Assembly: GCA_013397455.1 (NCBI GenBank)
Contig: VYZB01000016.1
Span: 2,629,179-2,693,178, forward strand
Length of the DNA: 64,000 nt
Origin: Crotophaga sulcirostris
Lineage: Eukaryota > Chordata > Aves > Cuculiformes > Crotophagidae
Direction of reading: 5' to 3'
The stretch's first letter is position 1; each line of letters begins with the position of its first letter. The notes beneath the pieces are model-generated. The model searched no databases and had not been told where the DNA came from. It saw nothing but the letters and a program-made list of their open reading frames with translations. Both the position numbers and the translations under genes were made by a program. Shown here piece by piece: positions 48,601 to 61,728 of this stretch.

Positions 48601-51600
48601 ATTTTTTTACTGTCTTCGAATTTCATTTAAGGTAAATGTTAACTTGAGACATATAAATAGCTTGCATTTTTTTTAAAAAAATAAATAAATTTGAAAGATC
48701 AGATTGGATAATGGAAAATTACTTACAAGAAATGCAGGTAAAATTAAGATGTGAGGATGGTGGTTGCGCATGCAGATTAAAACATTTCTGTAAGAAAAGC
48801 AGGAAGAAGACAGAAGAGAATGGAAGGAATTAGAGCTAGAGGCAAGCTCTCATGCTAAACAACAGATCTAGCAGAGACTGTCATGAGTGGTGCTTACTGT
48901 AATCAGTAACTTTTGAAGAATCAGGGCCTAGCACAGTAAAAGATTAGTTCAATTATGATTAAAATAGTACTTCAGGGAGAACAGACTAGATTCTTCATAT
49001 TACTGCTCCAAGTCCAAATCCAATTAAGAGCCTGACTTTTGACAGGACTGCTTGCTCTGAACTCTACTAAAACTGCAGTATCATCCCTCAAGTTTTGTCT
49101 TTAATATATTTATTTCTAGATAGTACAAAGTGAATCAGATAAATGTATATTCTTTAATAAGATAAAAAGAAGAGGTTACAAAGATAAACTGCCCATTAAG
49201 AAATGGGAAGATTCTCTGAGGAAAGAAGCACTGCAGAAAGGTGGTTGTCAATCAGAAAATAAATAACCAAGAAGTAAAGAAGCTTTATGATGGTGGAGAC
49301 AAACATAAAAACTGATTGGAAATGTGGAAATGACCCTCTTCCAAAAATTTAGAGACTAATCATAATCAAAATCTGTTGTAACACTTGCATTTCTTTCTGC
49401 ATTCTATTTAAGAAATAAAGTGCAAAACAAAGATGATTATCTTTGGAACTAGTGATTCCCTACAGAAAGGGAATCCTTTACTTAGGAAAGGATGTAAATG
49501 CTTAGCAACCCTCCCCCCCAAAAAAAATTACGAATAAAAGGAAAGATCTCATAGGAAGATGATCCGTCAATGGGAGGCAAGGTTTTATCACTTTACCATT
49601 TAAAAATCACCCAAATTTCTCATGCATCTTACAAATTCTTCAGCATTTTCTGTCAGTGTTACATGTTCAAAACTTTCAAAGGGTTATAGGAATACTTATC
49701 ATTTCATCAAATTAAATTATATGAAAGGAAAACTAAATATTGTTTTAGTCAAAATCAAAACTGTTAAGAGGCTGGGTATTCTCAATTAAGATGACCGTGA
49801 ACATCCACATACATGGACAGATTCCCTCAGTGCTTTTTTGTGTTTCCACTTACTAAGCAACTGTAAACCCAGTCTTAGTACGACGCCCTTCATCACAGTC
49901 TCTGATATCCATTCAAAATTAGCAACCACTCATTTTCTTACAAGGAGCCGTAGTGAATGGATTTAAACTGTATTGTACGTTTTTAAGAAAGGCGAGTCTC
50001 ATTTCCTTTTTTTCATTTCCTTGTTCCTTCTCTCTGCTAAGTAAAAGACAGTAGACAATTCAAAGTAATGACTGATTTTCCAATTAAATGGAATTATTTT
50101 ATTTGAGTTTCAAAAGGAGAGTCATTTGGTGCCACAGTGAGTGTGACACATGGTCTGTGAATCCTTTCACACTTTATTTCTGTTTACCTTTAAAACAAAA
50201 ATTAATGTAGTGTTTATTCCTCAGAGGAATGACTATGACATTTATTGTATAATATACCACCTAACATCATGAACCTGGGTTACATTACAGATTTAATAAT
50301 AATAACCAATCTGTCAATTGTATGCATGAACAACCTCTTTAAAATCAATATAATTATTTAGGTTGAACTTACACAGAAATATTTGGAGTATGAGAGCAAC
50401 AGACTGCAAATCTTATTGAACAGAAGTCTCACGAATGTCTACTTTTTTGCAGCCTTCATTGACTAATATCAACTTAAAAGTCAAGTTGGTAATACATACT
50501 ACCACATTTCGAACAATAAACAAAACACAGTCAAGTTTCCATCATTTCTATTTCTCCTCCATGAGAGAGAGAAAGAGGAGTTCTGTCAAAAGATTTCCAC
50601 CTTTTACTTAAAATTAAACATAATGTGTTTAAACTCAGCATGAAGTTTGCGTTTGCAAGCTGTGTCAGGTCCTTAAACTCTTGAAGAATATTGTCTATGT
50701 AAAGTCAAAATGCTGCCTTCAGTTTCTTGCAGTGGAGTAGTTATACTTCCTCCTCACTGTTGATGTGTGACTTATAATTGTTTTCTGACCATTTTATGAA
50801 ATACTATACCATTATATGGAGATATTGGTGATTATAATCAGTTGTCAACCCAGTAAAGGTAGGTACTAGGTCCATTATTTGCTTTTTGTGCACCCTGCCA
50901 ATAGTGAAGGAATTGCTACTCTTACAAGATTTCATGTGCATTATCACAGCTTTTTGCCTACAGGAACTTGATGGAATAACAGTGATAGTTGGTATACAAA
51001 AAATGAAGACAAAATTCAAAGCTGTACTCACAGAGCCCCTTCAGAATATCTGCTGCTAGCAAGCAGAAACAAGGGGATTATTTATTGTAAGAATAAAAGA
51101 AAAAGTATTGTCATTGATATTAAAAGTTTTATTTTACTTAGTATTTTAAACCTTTTTTTTCATATAATGAATTTTTGTCTTATCTTAAAATGACAATATT
51201 TTTTCATATCTTGATGAACATTTACAACTCTTACTATAATTTAATAGAGTAGTTGGACTGGGATTGCAGCTAGACTCAGGATTACATAGGATCAATAATA
51301 CCATGCTGCAAAAGAAAATATATTTCAGACTTTAACTCCATAGTCAATACTTCAGAAATAATCTACCTGTTCACTTTGATCTTCACATTTTATTGTTTAC
51401 ATTAATTCAGTTTCTTCACAAAAGCCATCTTTTAATATCAAGGTATCTCTAATTGGCTTTGAAAGTGTATTCTAATGGAATTTTCTCAGATAACCTTTAA
51501 CAGTTTAAACAGGTTAAATTTTCATGTCATTTATGTTGGAAAGGTGTTCAAAATATTACACTATTAAATATTTAATGACATCATTATGAAAATTTAGTTA

Positions 51601-54600
51601 TTTCCAAACTAGACTCAGGAGGCCAGAGGTATCATTCCACACTAGTTCTTGACTTGTTAAACAACTCTATTGAGATTTTCACTCTTTTTCAAAATTTAAT
51701 AATATATTTTCAGTTGCTGCTAACTTTGCAAAATATAGTATTTTTGCACAGATGTAACTGTTAATTAAAAAGTCCCCTGTGAGTGTGAATGTGTTCCAGG
51801 GTGATGTTTTTGTTCATGTTTGTAGCATTTAGGAAAATTTGAGTATTCTAGTATTTGTGTATTCATAAACATAATGCACATAAAAGACTGCAGTGAGTTC
51901 TAACTACTGCATAGAACTATAAGAAAATTATATTTACATGTAAGTGCTTTCAGTGGCTTATTTCTACAATATTGTTGTCACTAGAAGAATTAATCTATGA
52001 TTCTTGTTAAACAGTCCAGTAAAAACACTTCTGCTAAAACTCCAGTGAGGTACTCATTTTTTTCAAAATATCTGCGGAATGTATTTATCAAGTAGCCCTG
52101 AAGAGAGGGGGGGGAAGTTTATTTTGTGAGTGATTGAAAGTACTTTAAACAAACCTACTCTTTTTCAGTGAGGGTGAAAACTGGCAGACCATTAACAGAA
52201 ATCAAAAGAACATATCTATGTTATAAGTTACTCTCCATTTCCTTTGAACAGAAAAAATATTAAAACACTTAAAATCATAATATAGGAATGTGATTTAAAA
52301 ACGCGTTGCCACATAAATGATAGTAATTACAGTAGAATACAGAAACAAAAGCTTTATACATTATAGTGATTGGTTGTGTGAGGAGAGATGACACTAGTTT
52401 CTTACCTTGTCATAATGCATCCTTTAAAAACTCTCTTAACTTAATTCAAAATATACTTCAGAAGGAGTATGAAGAAAATTAATTCCCTACTTTCAACAAA
52501 ACTATGTTGAAGCAGAACTGAAATATAATATTTGTAAGGCATATTATAGTAAACTTCTTTCAAATTACTCCCTTCAAAATTTACAGAGAAAAGCACTGTA
52601 ATAATAACATACTGTGTAAATTTATCTACGTAAATTCTCTTATTTATTGATTCTTTTAGATTGATTCACTGCTAAAGATCCATTTTCATTCCACTACTCT
52701 GAAAAAAAATCACAAACACTATTTTAATCTCTATTTGGGGACGTATTTAAAGTAGCATAATGAAAACTACACAGAAAAAAATAGAGAAGTCATGGGACTA
52801 CAGAACTTTCAGTTATTTACAAACAGTATTTCCCCCCGCTTTGTAGCTCTTTCTCTCTGAGGTGAACTTTGGATTTTAGAACGTCCACACGTAAATAAAG
52901 TTTGCAGATTTAAAGAAATAAATAGTTAAATCAATAAAACTATTTACTTATGTTTAATATGCTGCCAAGTAATATATACTAAATAATGATATATTATCAA
53001 GTGCAAATACAAGCAGAAGCCTAAGAAGTCTCTTAAGAAGTCAATTTCTATCTGGGAAATATTAGAATAAGGGAAATGAAACTTTTTCTGTAAGTTTTAC
53101 ATTAACCACCAGACTCATATTCATATTGCTTATACCTTTAAATTAGTATTTAAAAAATAATTTTGATTTTTTACTCACCTAAACTTTGTGAGTACAGAAA
53201 TGAATCAACTCAGCCATTTCAGAAAAAGAAGAAATCTATCATCAAAATGAATAGCTTTATCAGGTGTATATCTCAGCAAAAGCTGCAGTCCTGTGTTGTA
53301 GAACAGATAAGCTGATGACAATCTGCAGAATTTTTTCATCATTTTAAATTCCTTTGCAAGAATGCCATGTGCAACATAACTTTCTTCTCCTTGCTTCAGG
53401 ACAATACTGTGCAGATGATAATTTCTGCCTGAAAGGTTTAGTAACAAGCCAAAAGAGATTAAAGCATTAGATCTCTTACTACAGCAGTTGGATCTGAAAT
53501 TCTGTTTCTGTTGGAATGTATTACCAGGGGCAAAATTATTTCCTTTTGCAAATATATATTTCAGAAATTAATAGAAATTAACAGAATAATTTGCAAATAA
53601 AACATGCAATCATTCCTTCTTCATGGACAAAGATTTAACAAAAACAATACTTCTGTGTGGTTTTGTGTCAGTAATTAATATGTATTTGTTTGGTTCTTGT
53701 TTCCTTTTTTCTTTATCTAAGGAACCAACACAAATGCCCGTGTTAACTCATATATTTTTTACAAAACTCACCAAAGAGTAAATGAGAAATCTGCAGATTA
53801 ACATAGAAAGAACATTTAGCTTAGAAGCTTCAATATCATCCCATATGTCAAGTCGCTATTGTGTAACTGCATTAACAGTTCCATAAAATACATTAAAAAA
53901 CCCACCATGATTAAGATACTGGCAAAAAACAAAGCAGCCTTATTATTATAGTCTCAATGAATCATTAGTCTTAGATTCATTAGACTCTTTTGAGTTATAG
54001 GAAAACAGAAAAGACCCAAAATATCTTTTACTGTGATGTACTTTCATGGAATACTTTGGGTTTTTTCTTTTATTTTTAATCTATAGACCTGGGATTGAGC
54101 TCTAACCTCAGTGGCAAAGTGCTGATGTATGTGTCTCCCAACACATTAAACCTCAGGTTGTGATAAGAATTTGTTGTTGACAGTTCTAGACTTGACTATT
54201 CCTTATTCTCTCCTTCAGTTGATCAGAAAATAACTTATTTTAAAAGGCAAAAGGCCAAGAATGCAATTGATAACGAAAACATAAAAAGCGTTGAATAATT
54301 TCAAAGTCTAATGATAGAAACTAAGAATGCATAATTGAAAGTGGAGAGGATGAATAAATAAAGAAAGCAGGTCCTGTTGTTTCAGACAGTTAACATTTGC
54401 CAATCCTGACAACTGCAAACATGCAAGAGAACAAAATAGTGGCATTCCTGATGTACAAGGCAGAGATACGGCTTTTGATTTGTAGTACCTACAAGGGGAA
54501 ATTAAATGTTAAAAGTGTTATACTTCTGGAAATATGAGGACAGATGTTAGACTGTAAGTTATCGTGGAAAAAAGCACTTACTAGGTTTGAGTATGTAGCA

Positions 54601-57600
54601 AACTCAGAAATATATAGGACTCTAGTCCATGTAGTACCTTGAAAGCTGATGAGGAAAACAAAGCTGACAATGAACATAAAGGTATAAGTGAACTGGGGAA
54701 AATCTGGGAAGAAGTTTAAGACTGGGCAGGAGCCTAGTTTCTGAAGAAACTCTCTCTTTGCCTTGTTTGCCCTACTGCCCAAGAAGAAACACAGAAAGAT
54801 AAAAATTTCTGTCGAGCAGTGTAAACAGAGTATGTTAGACTGAGCTCACTGTACGATAACATTAAAATTTCAGTACTCTGCTACAGTTTTTGTTTTATTT
54901 ATAAAAATATTTCTGAGATTTAAATTATTAAACCCAGTAGAAACAAATTCAAAGGTATTTCCTTTTGACATTTTTGATAGATAGGAAAATTCTGAAGGTG
55001 TAAAGAAACATAATATAGTTTTTCAGATAGTGACTCTCAATTTTTTATCAAGTCCACAGGGAAAACTGAGATTTCTCCCAGCCTGTTCTTCAGATGTTGA
55101 TATACTGTAATTACTGCACAACTCTGTGCTAAAAACCACGAAGTGTAGCAAAAGACTCTCATCAGAACCCTTAAGCAAATAATTTCACCAAGCTTTTACA
55201 ACAGCAATATCCAGATCCAAAAAAAATACTGAATAAATGTATGTGTTCATTTAGACATATTTTTAGTAAACCAGAAAATTCCATTTTCTCTATGTAACAG
55301 TCCTAGTGAATCAATCTGATTTATGGCATTTCCCGAATATGTAAGGTTGTTTTAACAATGGTATTCTCAGTTAGGGAGGGTAAATGACAGGACTGAGAGT
55401 CTTAACTTCAGTTATTTTAAGTAAAAGAATCAAAAGCTATATCAGGACATAAAAGGCCAGTGTTAATACATTTTACTCAACACATGGGGCAGTACTGTAC
55501 TAGAAGGAACAGCTCTACTGGGTTGACCAAAAATAGAGTAACAAAACCGTGTCCTTTGTTCCCTTTGTTCCTTGGATGTCCTGTGTTAATGGCATTTCAC
55601 CACAGCACACATGCTACATTTAATGGAACAGTTTATGCTTTTCTATGTGTCTGCACAGCTCCTGTAGTAAGTACTGAGGGGTTTTCCTGCTTCTGTCTTA
55701 CTAGCTCAAGAGACATTTTTTTCTTCCAGAGTTAAACATCACCTCAGAAGGGCTAAAAGTCACTACCCTCACAACAGCTCAGTAAGAAGTCTAGATTCTG
55801 GACCCTAATTCTTTTTTATGAAACACTCATCATTAACAGTATCATAATAAAATCCTAACTGTATTTCTCTTGCAAACTTTATTTCAAGAATTTTATATAA
55901 AACTCCATTTGCCATAATTATTTCTCTAAAGTAATGCAGTTTTCACTTCCTGTACCATTCAACCTGACATTCACACTTTCTCAGATATTTCAGATTAAGT
56001 TCCAGCACTCTGTGCAATAACTGAGTATGCAATTCTGAGCCTAATTTAGTGCATTGTATATTAAAAACCACTGATCTCACTCCCTCATAAAACAAATTGG
56101 TTATAGCTAGTGTATATTAGAAGGTACATTTTCAGAGCAAGCTAAGATGCATTAGCACATATCAAGGCAAACGTCGCTAATGTGCTCTCAAATGTGGGCA
56201 TACATTTCCCCAATAACTGTGAGAGTCAAAGTATGTCTAAATGTAAGTGGGGACTGCAAGTGTTGCTTTGCCTCCACTTCACTATCCAGTCAGATGTAGA
56301 GATTCATAGTGGACATTGGCTTAAAGAAATGTTTTTCACACATTTTTTTGCATTTTACAGATATGTTTTCTTCTTGAGTTCATCTGTCATCAGTCACCTG
56401 TGTTTGATTATTCCTGCTTTTAGGTTACCCTCTTTCACTCAACTCTCTCCATATCTCAGTAACATATTATCATTTTTCTCCTCATATTGATCTTTCTGCT
56501 GACAGTCTTGCATTAATGTTATCAGACAGCTCTCTAAATCAATACCAAGTCTAAAATTAGTGCTGTGTACAACTCGTGTTAAGCAGTTTCGTACTGCATC
56601 ACACCTATTTCTTGGCTCACCACTGATTTTTTTATGAGTAATGAGCATTCAGTCTAGATTTAGGATGATGTTAGGAGCTACACAGATGTATATGGTTTGA
56701 GAGTTGCCTCTCTCGATCCCATGTCTTTCCTAGCTTGATGCTGCTAGAGCTAACCTCAGCAGACTCGTCTGAAATATATTGGTAGGGAAGTAAAGTCTTA
56801 CCATTGAGTTACACTTTAGTAAAATTCTTATCCATAATATAAATTTAAAAAATCAATTCTGGGGACTACACATTACAAGTTTCAAGTACCAGCATCACTA
56901 GCTAAAATATTCTACAATGATAGTTTCTACTGCCGTGTCCTTACACTTCTCTGGGATGGCTGGGTAAACTAACATCGCAGCTTCAAATTCTATTATGTTG
57001 CATTACTTTGGCCCTGGCAAGAACTGACAAAATAACAAACAAACAACATAAAACAAAGTCAGTTTCTCAAGTGCAGCAGTGTCTCCCAACCAACCAGAAC
57101 TGATAGAAAGCATTGCTTTGGAATGCTGCTTTGCCTTATGTAAACCTTAAACTAGATTAATGATCTGCTTTTCGTGCTTTCCAAACAGGGTATTAGACCA
57201 TTTATGCAATTTTATTTTCCTCTGTCTTCCATTATAATCACTGTCTTGCTAGAGTAGTGCTTCAGTCTGCCATTCTTCATCAAGAACAGTATTTCAGGTA
57301 CTTTTAACCATTCTTGTGATAGTGGTAGTCTTATAAGAGATAAAGACAAAGTGGAGCTATATATTTTCATTATAACGTGGGCACTTGATTGAATGTCACT
57401 TGAACAGTTCACCTACTGCCTGCATGTAGACATTCAATGCGACAGCCTAAAATCATAGATCTCACTTCAGAATCCTTCAGAAGTGTCCAGTGTAGGACAT
57501 GCAGTTTCTTATACCTGCATTATCCTCCTCTGGGAAAGCAAGGCTTACACTGTTTTATATTTTCCAGGGTCTTGGACATATCTTTTAGAAAAGGAAAAAG

Positions 57601-60600
57601 TGCAACTTGATCAAAATTGTAAAGCATAAATCATCTGTGATCAGCTAAAATCGTCATATTATACTGTACAGAATTTTTTTAATGCATCATTTGTGGCAAT
57701 TAGCCAAAAGTAAACAGCACATCCATGATGTGTATATTAGTTTGTACTGGAAAAGAGAGATAGAGGAAAAGCACCATCCTTTTGGGCTGAATGAACAACG
57801 GTTTGAAGAGGGAATTAAGCCAGTTGATTGTCAGATTAGGGAACCGAAACAGTTGTTTGAGAAATCTCCATCCTGTTCAGTGAGGTAGGAAGATCGACAC
57901 CAAAGATTCAGTCAGCATAAAAAATGGCAGAAAGATTTAACTCTACAGTTCACTGGCAGGTTTGCTGAATAATGAAGAAAATATTTGTAAGGTCTCACGA
58001 AAAGCCAAGAAACTTGGAGGAACACTTTGTGTGTCAGTATGTTTGTACCAACCTTCTTTTACCATCGGCTTAAATACAAACATTACCCTTCTTTGTTCCA
58101 GAAAACATAGCCAGATGGCTTCTTACATTTAAAAACACAATGTACAGAAAATGGAGTGATCACTGCACATACATAAATCACTTGATTTGCAATGTCACAT
58201 TTCTGAAACTGCTTACTAGTTATACATAATGCAGTTCCTTCCTTACCACATATTTTGTGATAGAAACTTCTTCCTCCTTCAGTAAACTGATGGTCACCCC
58301 TTTGGTTTGAATTTATCTTTGTACAATCAGGAACAAGAAGGGCTAATTTTAAATCCTCTCAAAATTAACAGGAATAATCTGTTACTAGCTTCAGCTAGTT
58401 TATTTTATATTCTTTCAGTAATATAAAAAGTGGATGAAAAACCAAGTCTGAGCAATATCTGAAAATGTAAAGATACAGATCACACATCTTATGAGAGATA
58501 AACTATAATTACAGTATATAGATGCACAGTACTTTAAACCTTTTCTTGCATTTAAATTCTTTAAAATTTTACTGGAAACATCTATATTTCAATATTACAA
58601 ACCCAAAGATAATGAACATGTGTTTAACACACAACGTACAGAACACTTGTCAGTTTGAGATTTAAAGACAATTTAAATCATGTAATGAATTTATATCTGG
58701 GGTATGAAATAGATATCTAAAGCAACATCCTGAAGCACAGCTAATGAGATTGTCTTAGTTAAGGCTATCTGGTAATATGATAATCTCTAATGAGATTACT
58801 CTGAAGTAATCGCTTTACAAATTAAATTAATAAATCATATACATTCACAATGCATGAATACAGAACTAAAATGTGCTCAAAACATTTCAAGACCAATATC
58901 AAAGGATTTTTCTATCCCTCTTAGGACCAAGTTATGATATACATGATAATGTATTGCATCAAATCAGAGGAGACCAAAACCAAGGAGACCCACAGGAAAT
59001 AAAATGTTACCAAGAGTAGTGTATTAACTTAATAAGTATGACATCTTTTGAAAATAATAACCAAATAATTAAACAGAAACCAGCTCTTGCCTGGATCCCA
59101 GTACTGGATACTGTAGGTATGAGAATCAAAGGTAATACTAAAATTTAGTACTGAATCAAAAAAATACATTGCAACGTGAGGGTGTATTCAGTTCAGCCAG
59201 GAATGCCAACAGAAAGCAAGACTCCTGCTCTTTGGCATCTCGTTCAAGAGTGTCTCTGTGTAGACGTTATCACCTTGCCTTTGCAACAACTTTATCTTAG
59301 GACCTCTGGTGACTGCTTGATGAGAGAACATAGTCTCGCACTACATAAAAATTGAATAGTTTAAAAATCTCAAAGTGAAAGAAAAAGCAGTTAAAAAAAG
59401 CAGTGCAGAGTGATAGTAGAAAAGAAGATATAGGAGACAGTACCTCTTTTACATGTGAGTTTCCATTGAATGTGATGTGTTCAGCCACTCTAAAGGGCAG
59501 GCAGAAAAGGGTAACTGCAAAACTTCAAATTGAGAAGCTGAGGATACTGTTCTTCACTTGAAGGGAAAGATTAAGTGGAAGGAATGTTGTGAAATTTGAT
59601 GGTGACTCGGATATTTGACTTTTCCAGTTGGGCAATGGACTTTAAAGCTTTCATCAACATGGAAAATCATCTGAAACCGGGCAGTAGGCAAAGGATATTG
59701 CTTTCACATATTGACATTTGGTAAAGGGATGCCAAAAGGATTACTAAAGCAGTAAATTCTACCATGGAACTGTGACTCCAGAGAAGAAACATTAAAGTCA
59801 GTAGAAGTATTATAGTGAAAATGGAATAAAATTATATCACTTCAGACTAATGCCAGTCTGGTTGTGTGGATGGACTGCCTGCCAGAGAACAATAGATGGA
59901 ACATGTCCTCCAGTTTATTTTCTTCCCAGAAGAATTCAGTGCATGTGCTCTGGGGCTGCTGGGTGATGCGGGATGGTGGGGACATTTGCTTCACAACTGT
60001 ACTCCTGATCCCAACTAAACTTCTAGGACTGCTGCGAAGCAACCATTTAGGTGTGTGTCTTTCTGATTTTAATGCATTAATGGAAAAGAAAAAAAGGACA
60101 GCATTACTTCTAGTATAGGGAAATGACTGACTCTATCCTCCCCTGCAATTATAGGGTATTCTGAAGTCAGTTGACCTAAAAGTTACATAAAGCAATTTTC
60201 AGATCTCTAAAGCTGACGCGTAAGCCAATTTTGTATATGATATTTTTAATGAGAATCAGTCAACAGTATTAATTTCAATTAAAGCAGATTAAAAGAATCA
60301 AGGTAGAATTTTTCATGCCTATAAAAGGATGTTTAATATAATGGGGTAGAATGTTATTCCTGAATAGCACAGGACAAGGCACACACTTAGTGTTTCTAAA
60401 GCCTATAGCATTAATAGTACTTCCCAGTGATGACTCTGTAGGTGGTATTTGTACCAAGTGAACTCAGTATCTGTAAATCATGTTCTTATTCAGTCCTAGG
60501 CAACAGGCTACTTTCAGTAGTAGTAGCAGATTCTTTAGGATGTGGTAGAAAATGGTAAGACCTCTCTGCTCAGCTACCTTATTTATTGCCCATTCTATAA

Positions 60601-61624
60601 CAGAGAAATCATGGCAGGCATGGTAAGTACCAAGACTTCTCACTGAGAGCTTCCTCTATCCAAATTAATTCAGCTTGCAAAACAAAGCAAAGTCATTCCC
60701 TAAACTTGGGCTTAATTTCTGCCCCCTTGCAATTACTCAAAATATCTAATAAAAAGCGATGGTAAAACATAAAATATATCTATAAATGTCAAAACAGTAA
60801 ATAAATGGCTCAAGAATAATTTTCTACTTGTCTGAAAAAAAAATCCATCTTCAAACTGCACTATTGGTCCATCTTGTTATAATACTTGGTTAAATAATTA
60901 CAGATACCTTTGGTCATGTTTATGGCTACTGATCATTGCCTTTAGAGTTCCTGCACTTACAGACTGGCCAGAAACAGGACTGTGTCTCAGTTCTCATTGA
61001 CTGTTACAATAAAGAAGGCATGATTCCAGAGTAAACATATGTCTTATAGCAACTGGATAGCCATTCCAACAAGTTGAATCTCCTGTGAACAAACAGAAAG
61101 CAACTGACACGTCTATGTTTCTTTAGGATGACCTCACGCTAACTTTATAAGGGTTTAAACTCACTTGCAGATGTTTCTTCTTGGTAGAAACTGAAACAGG
61201 GAAAGTGGGATTTTGTTACAGTAAGCAACTTGACAGGTACCTCTGAATTTCTTGAATGTCAGAATTGTACAGTAGTCATCTAAATAGACACTTTTGAAGC
61301 CCTTTACCTGCTAGATTTCTGTATATCTGATAAAATTATCCATTTTTGTGCATACTATAATACTTACATGCTTGGTTCTGCCAAAAATACCGTCTATCAA
61401 TAATATGGAAATCATGTACCCCAAATGTGCCAAAAATGACACTAAATGCAAAATGCAATAATATTGTTCTCTGCTATAGTTACCACTAGCATTCATGTCT
61501 TTGATATATATTTAGCTAGATTTTCGTCACTACAGGATTACTTTTGCCTCATTGTTTTGCCTGCCTCTTTGGTCCTTCCTCTCTACGTCCCTCCAGGTCA
61601 GTCAAAACTTCTATGTGGCCAGAA
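42650..61624. other. Long AT-rich stretch, no gene or transposon seen
   Basis: About 19 kb with no recognisable gene, RNA or repeat family. Open frames reach at most 132 codons (43773-44171, minus) and lack motifs. Short features include GGGGGG runs at about 44030 and 52110, a C8/A8 string near 49512 and an 11 bp direct repeat at 58741/58787. Confidence 0.45.
58741..58797. repeat. 11 bp direct repeat CTAATGAGATT
   Basis: CTAATGAGATT occurs at 58741-58751 and again at 58787-58797. The second copy is part of a small hairpin, AATCTC-TAAT-GAGATT. The cores contain TAAT, a common homeodomain site. Regulatory meaning is not shown. Confidence 0.5.
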
Positions 61625-61728
61625 GATCATAGAATCATAGAATCATGGAATGGTTTGGGTTGGAAGGGACTTTTAAAGACAATCTAGTCCAACATTCTGC
61701 CATAGGCAGGTATACTTTCCATTAGTTA
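61625..61728 (-). mobile_element. CR1 LINE 3' tail fragment
   Basis: The + strand shows the reverse complement of the CR1 end: ATCATAGAATCATAGAATCA and then TGGAATGGTTTGGGTTGGAA. The next strings resemble GGGACTTTTAAAGAC, ATCTAGTCCAAC, CTGCCATAGGCAGG and CTTTCCATTAG. The octamer tail is well kept (three units). The copy is 5' truncated at roughly 100 bases. Confidence 0.92.
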
